Of a stretch of DNA of 6,187 nt, positions 4,452-6,187 are shown piece by piece. The position numbers and the translations under genes were made by a program. Below the pieces are notes generated by a model. That model saw nothing but the letters and a program-made list of their open reading frames with translations. It searched no databases and was not told the DNA's origin. Position 1 is the first letter of the stretch; every line of letters starts with the position of its first letter. Source of the stretch: Saprospiraceae bacterium (GTDB taxonomy: Bacteria > Bacteroidota > Bacteroidia > Chitinophagales > Saprospiraceae); NCBI GenBank assembly GCA_027009605.1, contig JALVCY010000002.1, positions 1-6,187 on the forward strand. The letters are read 5' to 3'.

Positions 4452-5138
4452 ATGAAAAAAATAGGAATTGTATTGTTTTTCAGCTTGGTCTTTTCTCTTT
4501 TTGCGCAAGCTCAAAACAGCTTTAGGTTTGGGATTCAGGCCAGTCCTACTTGGAGTTGGTTTAATACCGATAACAATAAAATTAACGGTAATGGTGCCAA
4601 TATGGGGTTCAAACTTGGACTGCTGGGAGAATACGACTTTGCCGAAAATTACTCTTTTATAGGAGGGGTTAACTTTGCTTTCAATCATGGTGGCACGCTA
4701 AAATATGATAAGGAAGGCAAGTATTGGCCATCTGTTATCGACCAAAATTTGCCGGAAGGCGTAAACTTAAAGTATAATCTGCAATTGGTCGAAATCCCTT
4801 TCGGCCTAAAAATGCGGACTAATGAATTTGGTTTGTTGCGTTATTATGCAGAGTTACCGGTGTTTACCTTTGGGTTTGTGACCAAAACCACGGGAGATAT
4901 TAAGGGGGTGGATGCCGCCTTTCAGAGAGAAAAAGAGAATATCAAAAAAGAAGTCAAGGGCTTTTCTATGTCTTGGGGCGTGGGCGCCGGTGTAGAGTAT
5001 GACATCAGCTCTTCTACAAAATTAGTTGGAGGGATTTATTACCAAAAGTACTTTTTTGACCTGACGGAAAAAACAGATGCAGATGATTCTAAGGCATCTA
5101 TGAATGGGTTGGCACTAAAGATTGGTATCTTATTCTAG
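4452..5138 (+). CDS. Outer-membrane beta-barrel protein (PorT-like porin family)
   Basis: A 228-residue protein with a Sec signal peptide (MKK start, hydrophobic core 4-17, cleavage likely after AQA at 18-20). The mature part has alternating amphipathic strands rich in Gly and aromatics, the LQLVEIPFGLKM segment (110-121) typical of the Bacteroidota outer-membrane beta-barrel domain, GVGAGVEYDI (176-185), and a terminal aromatic strand ending in Phe228, the usual signal for barrel insertion. About eight strands would fit its size. Automatic pipelines often call such proteins PorT family, but I see nothing that proves it is the type IX secretion component PorT; the substrate or role is unknown. 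A charged loop (159-169, REKENIKKEVK) probably faces the cell exterior. It is divergent from gldB and 18 nt upstream of nadC, so the two probably share a transcript. Confidence 0.8.
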   Translation: MKKIGIVLFFSLVFSLFAQAQNSFRFGIQASPTWSWFNTDNNKINGNGANMGFKLGLLGEYDFAENYSFIGGVNFAFNHGGTLKYDKEGKYWPSVIDQNLPEGVNLKYNLQLVEIPFGLKMRTNEFGLLRYYAELPVFTFGFVTKTTGDIKGVDAAFQREKENIKKEVKGFSMSWGVGAGVEYDISSSTKLVGGIYYQKYFFDLTEKTDADDSKASMNGLALKIGILF

Positions 5139-5156
5139 CCTGATTAAAACAAAACG

Positions 5157-6008
5157 ATGAAAAAACTCAATAAGCAAATAGATCAATTTATTGTCGCCGG
5201 TTTAGAAGAAGATATCCAGACCGGTGACCATACTTCTCTTGCTTGCATTCCACCCCAAAGTCAATCCAAAGCCAAGCTCTTGGTCAAGGAAGATGGGATT
5301 ATCGCCGGAGTCGCTATCGCTAAGAAGATTTTCAAAAAAGTTGATCCGAAAGCTAAAGTAAAAGTACTCATCAAAGACGGCTCTCCGGTCAAATATGGAG
5401 ATATTGTATTCACCGTCTCTTGCAACAGTCAAGCCCTGCTCAAGGCAGAACGACTCCTACTCAATACCATGCAGCGAATGAGCGGTATCGCCACTCAAAG
5501 CCGAAAATATGCCGACGAAGTGGCCGATTTGCCTGTTAAGGTATTGGATACTCGTAAGACTACGCCTTTGATTCGGTTTTTGGAAAAATGGGCGGTCAAA
5601 ATCGGGGGCTGTACCAATTATCGAACCGGATTGTACGATCGTTTTATGATCAAAGACAATCATGTGGATGCCTGTGGCAGTATCGAAGAAGCCATCTTGA
5701 AAATAAATGCCTACAACAAAAAACATAAATTGCACCTAAAGTCCACCGTTGAAGTCCGCAATATTAAAGAACTCAAAAAGGTGCTCAAAGTCGGCCATGT
5801 GAATCGAATTATGTTGGATAATTTTAAGCTGGCCGACATGAGAAAAGCCGTAAAAATAATTGACGGAAAATATGAAGTGGAGGCTTCCGGCGGAGTGACT
5901 ATGAAAACATTGCGCAAGATAGCCAAGACAGGGGTCGATTTTATTTCTGTGGGCGCTTTGACCCATTCGGCCAAGTCTATGGATATGAGCTTGAAGGTGG
6001 TTAAGTAG
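5157..6008 (+). CDS. nadC: Nicotinate-nucleotide pyrophosphorylase, carboxylating (quinolinate phosphoribosyltransferase)
   Basis: A 283-residue cytoplasmic enzyme of NAD synthesis that joins quinolinate to PRPP and decarboxylates it to nicotinate mononucleotide, normally as a dimer. Family motifs appear in order: ERLLLNTMQRMSGIAT (98-113, with Arg107), DTRKTTP (131-137, Arg133), EKWAVKIGG (143-151), YRTGLYD (155-161), IKDNH (165-169, Lys166), VEV (198-200, Glu199), MLDN (219-222, Asp221), SGGVT (244-248) and SVGALTHS (264-271). Length is normal. The usual GGGxNHR motif reads GGCTNYR here, so the active-site histidine is Tyr155 and a glycine is Cys152. The start 18 nt after the barrel gene gives the normal N-terminus. 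No nadA or nadB is in the window. It probably depends on the barrel promoter. Confidence 0.94.
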   Translation: MKKLNKQIDQFIVAGLEEDIQTGDHTSLACIPPQSQSKAKLLVKEDGIIAGVAIAKKIFKKVDPKAKVKVLIKDGSPVKYGDIVFTVSCNSQALLKAERLLLNTMQRMSGIATQSRKYADEVADLPVKVLDTRKTTPLIRFLEKWAVKIGGCTNYRTGLYDRFMIKDNHVDACGSIEEAILKINAYNKKHKLHLKSTVEVRNIKELKKVLKVGHVNRIMLDNFKLADMRKAVKIIDGKYEVEASGGVTMKTLRKIAKTGVDFISVGALTHSAKSMDMSLKVVK

Positions 6009-6011
6009 GCT

Positions 6012-6107
6012 CTGCTGATTTTTTATAAAATTGGTTGGGTAAACGAAAGAAAATTTTTAAAATATGTTAGCCTATGTGTGGACTATTTCTCACCCAAATT
6101 TTAGCAG
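6012..6107. repeat. Imperfect long inverted repeat downstream of nadC
   Basis: Three co-linear blocks are complementary: CTGCT (6012-6016) with AGCAG (6103-6107), AAAATT (6027-6032) with AATTTT (6097-6102), and TTGGGT (6035-6040) with ACCCAA (6092-6097). The spacers differ in length between the arms. It could be a decayed palindromic element or an RNA structure at the end of the nadC transcript; it lacks the compact stem and T-run of an intrinsic terminator. Confidence 0.3.
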
Positions 6108-6133
6108 TCTGAAGCCAAGAATTTGTAGCGTTT

Positions 6134-6172
6134 CTTAGTGTAAACTTAGTGTTATCTAAAGTGAACTTAGTG
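6134..6172 (+). repeat. CTTAGTG short repeats with about 11-base spacing
   Basis: CTTAGTG occurs at 6134, 6145 and 6166, with a variant CTAAAGTG at 6156, giving steps of 11, 11 and 10 bases. AACTTAGTG is exact at 6143-6151 and 6164-6172. Similar low-complexity phrases are common between genes in Bacteroidota as I recall them. An ATG at 6183 follows, but too little sequence remains to call a gene. Confidence 0.5.
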
Positions 6173-6187
6173 GTAAGGAAAAATGTA

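Noticed and set aside
502..6008. Tryptophanase and NadC as parts of one tryptophan-to-NAD pathway
   Set aside because: Tryptophanase destroys tryptophan to indole and does not lead to quinolinate; there are no kynurenine-pathway genes in the window.

Overview
This window comes from a Bacteroidota chromosome. The evidence is a GldB gliding-motility lipoprotein (a phylum-restricted family), an outer-membrane beta-barrel of the PorT-like type, Bacteroidota-type -7 boxes (TAnnTTTG) in front of four transcription units, and no Shine-Dalgarno sequences. The protein sequences look more like the environmental Saprospiria/Cytophagia-type lineages than like Bacteroides, but that placement is inference.

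Layout. Positions 1-501 are non-coding or nearly so. They hold the right-hand part of a small mobile element, a CTCAAC repeat cluster, a candidate promoter and a possible Trp-containing leader ORF. Positions 502-1878 (+) encode a PLP-dependent tryptophanase (tnaA). Positions 1879-2334 form a repeat-rich convergent intergenic region ending in a complete 140-bp miniature inverted-repeat element with a target-site duplication. Positions 2335-3174 (-) encode an RsuA/RluB-family rRNA pseudouridine synthase and 3241-4302 (-) encode GldB. Divergent from gldB, a beta-barrel outer-membrane protein (4452-5138, +) is followed 18 nt later by nadC (5157-6008, +), probably as one operon. The last 179 bases hold only repeats.

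How the genes relate. gldB and the barrel are both envelope genes driven from a shared divergent intergenic region, and the barrel probably brings nadC (NAD synthesis) along in its transcript. The tryptophanase is set apart from this housekeeping block by repeats and may be an accessory catabolic gene (tryptophan to indole, pyruvate and ammonia). No tryptophan permease, transposase, CRISPR array, tRNA or rRNA is visible.

The most interesting signal is in the intergenic DNA, not the genes. Two copies of the same miniature element (1-99 and 2195-2334) share nearly identical arms but carry different palindromic cores. The complete copy has 14-bp terminal inverted repeats and a perfect 9-bp target duplication that spells the last two lysine codons and the stop codon of the pseudouridine synthase gene. 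A second repeat family, built on GTTGAGA words separated by unrelated hairpin-like inserts, lies on both sides of tnaA in opposite orientation. Both families look like frames in which short palindromes have been exchanged or inserted.
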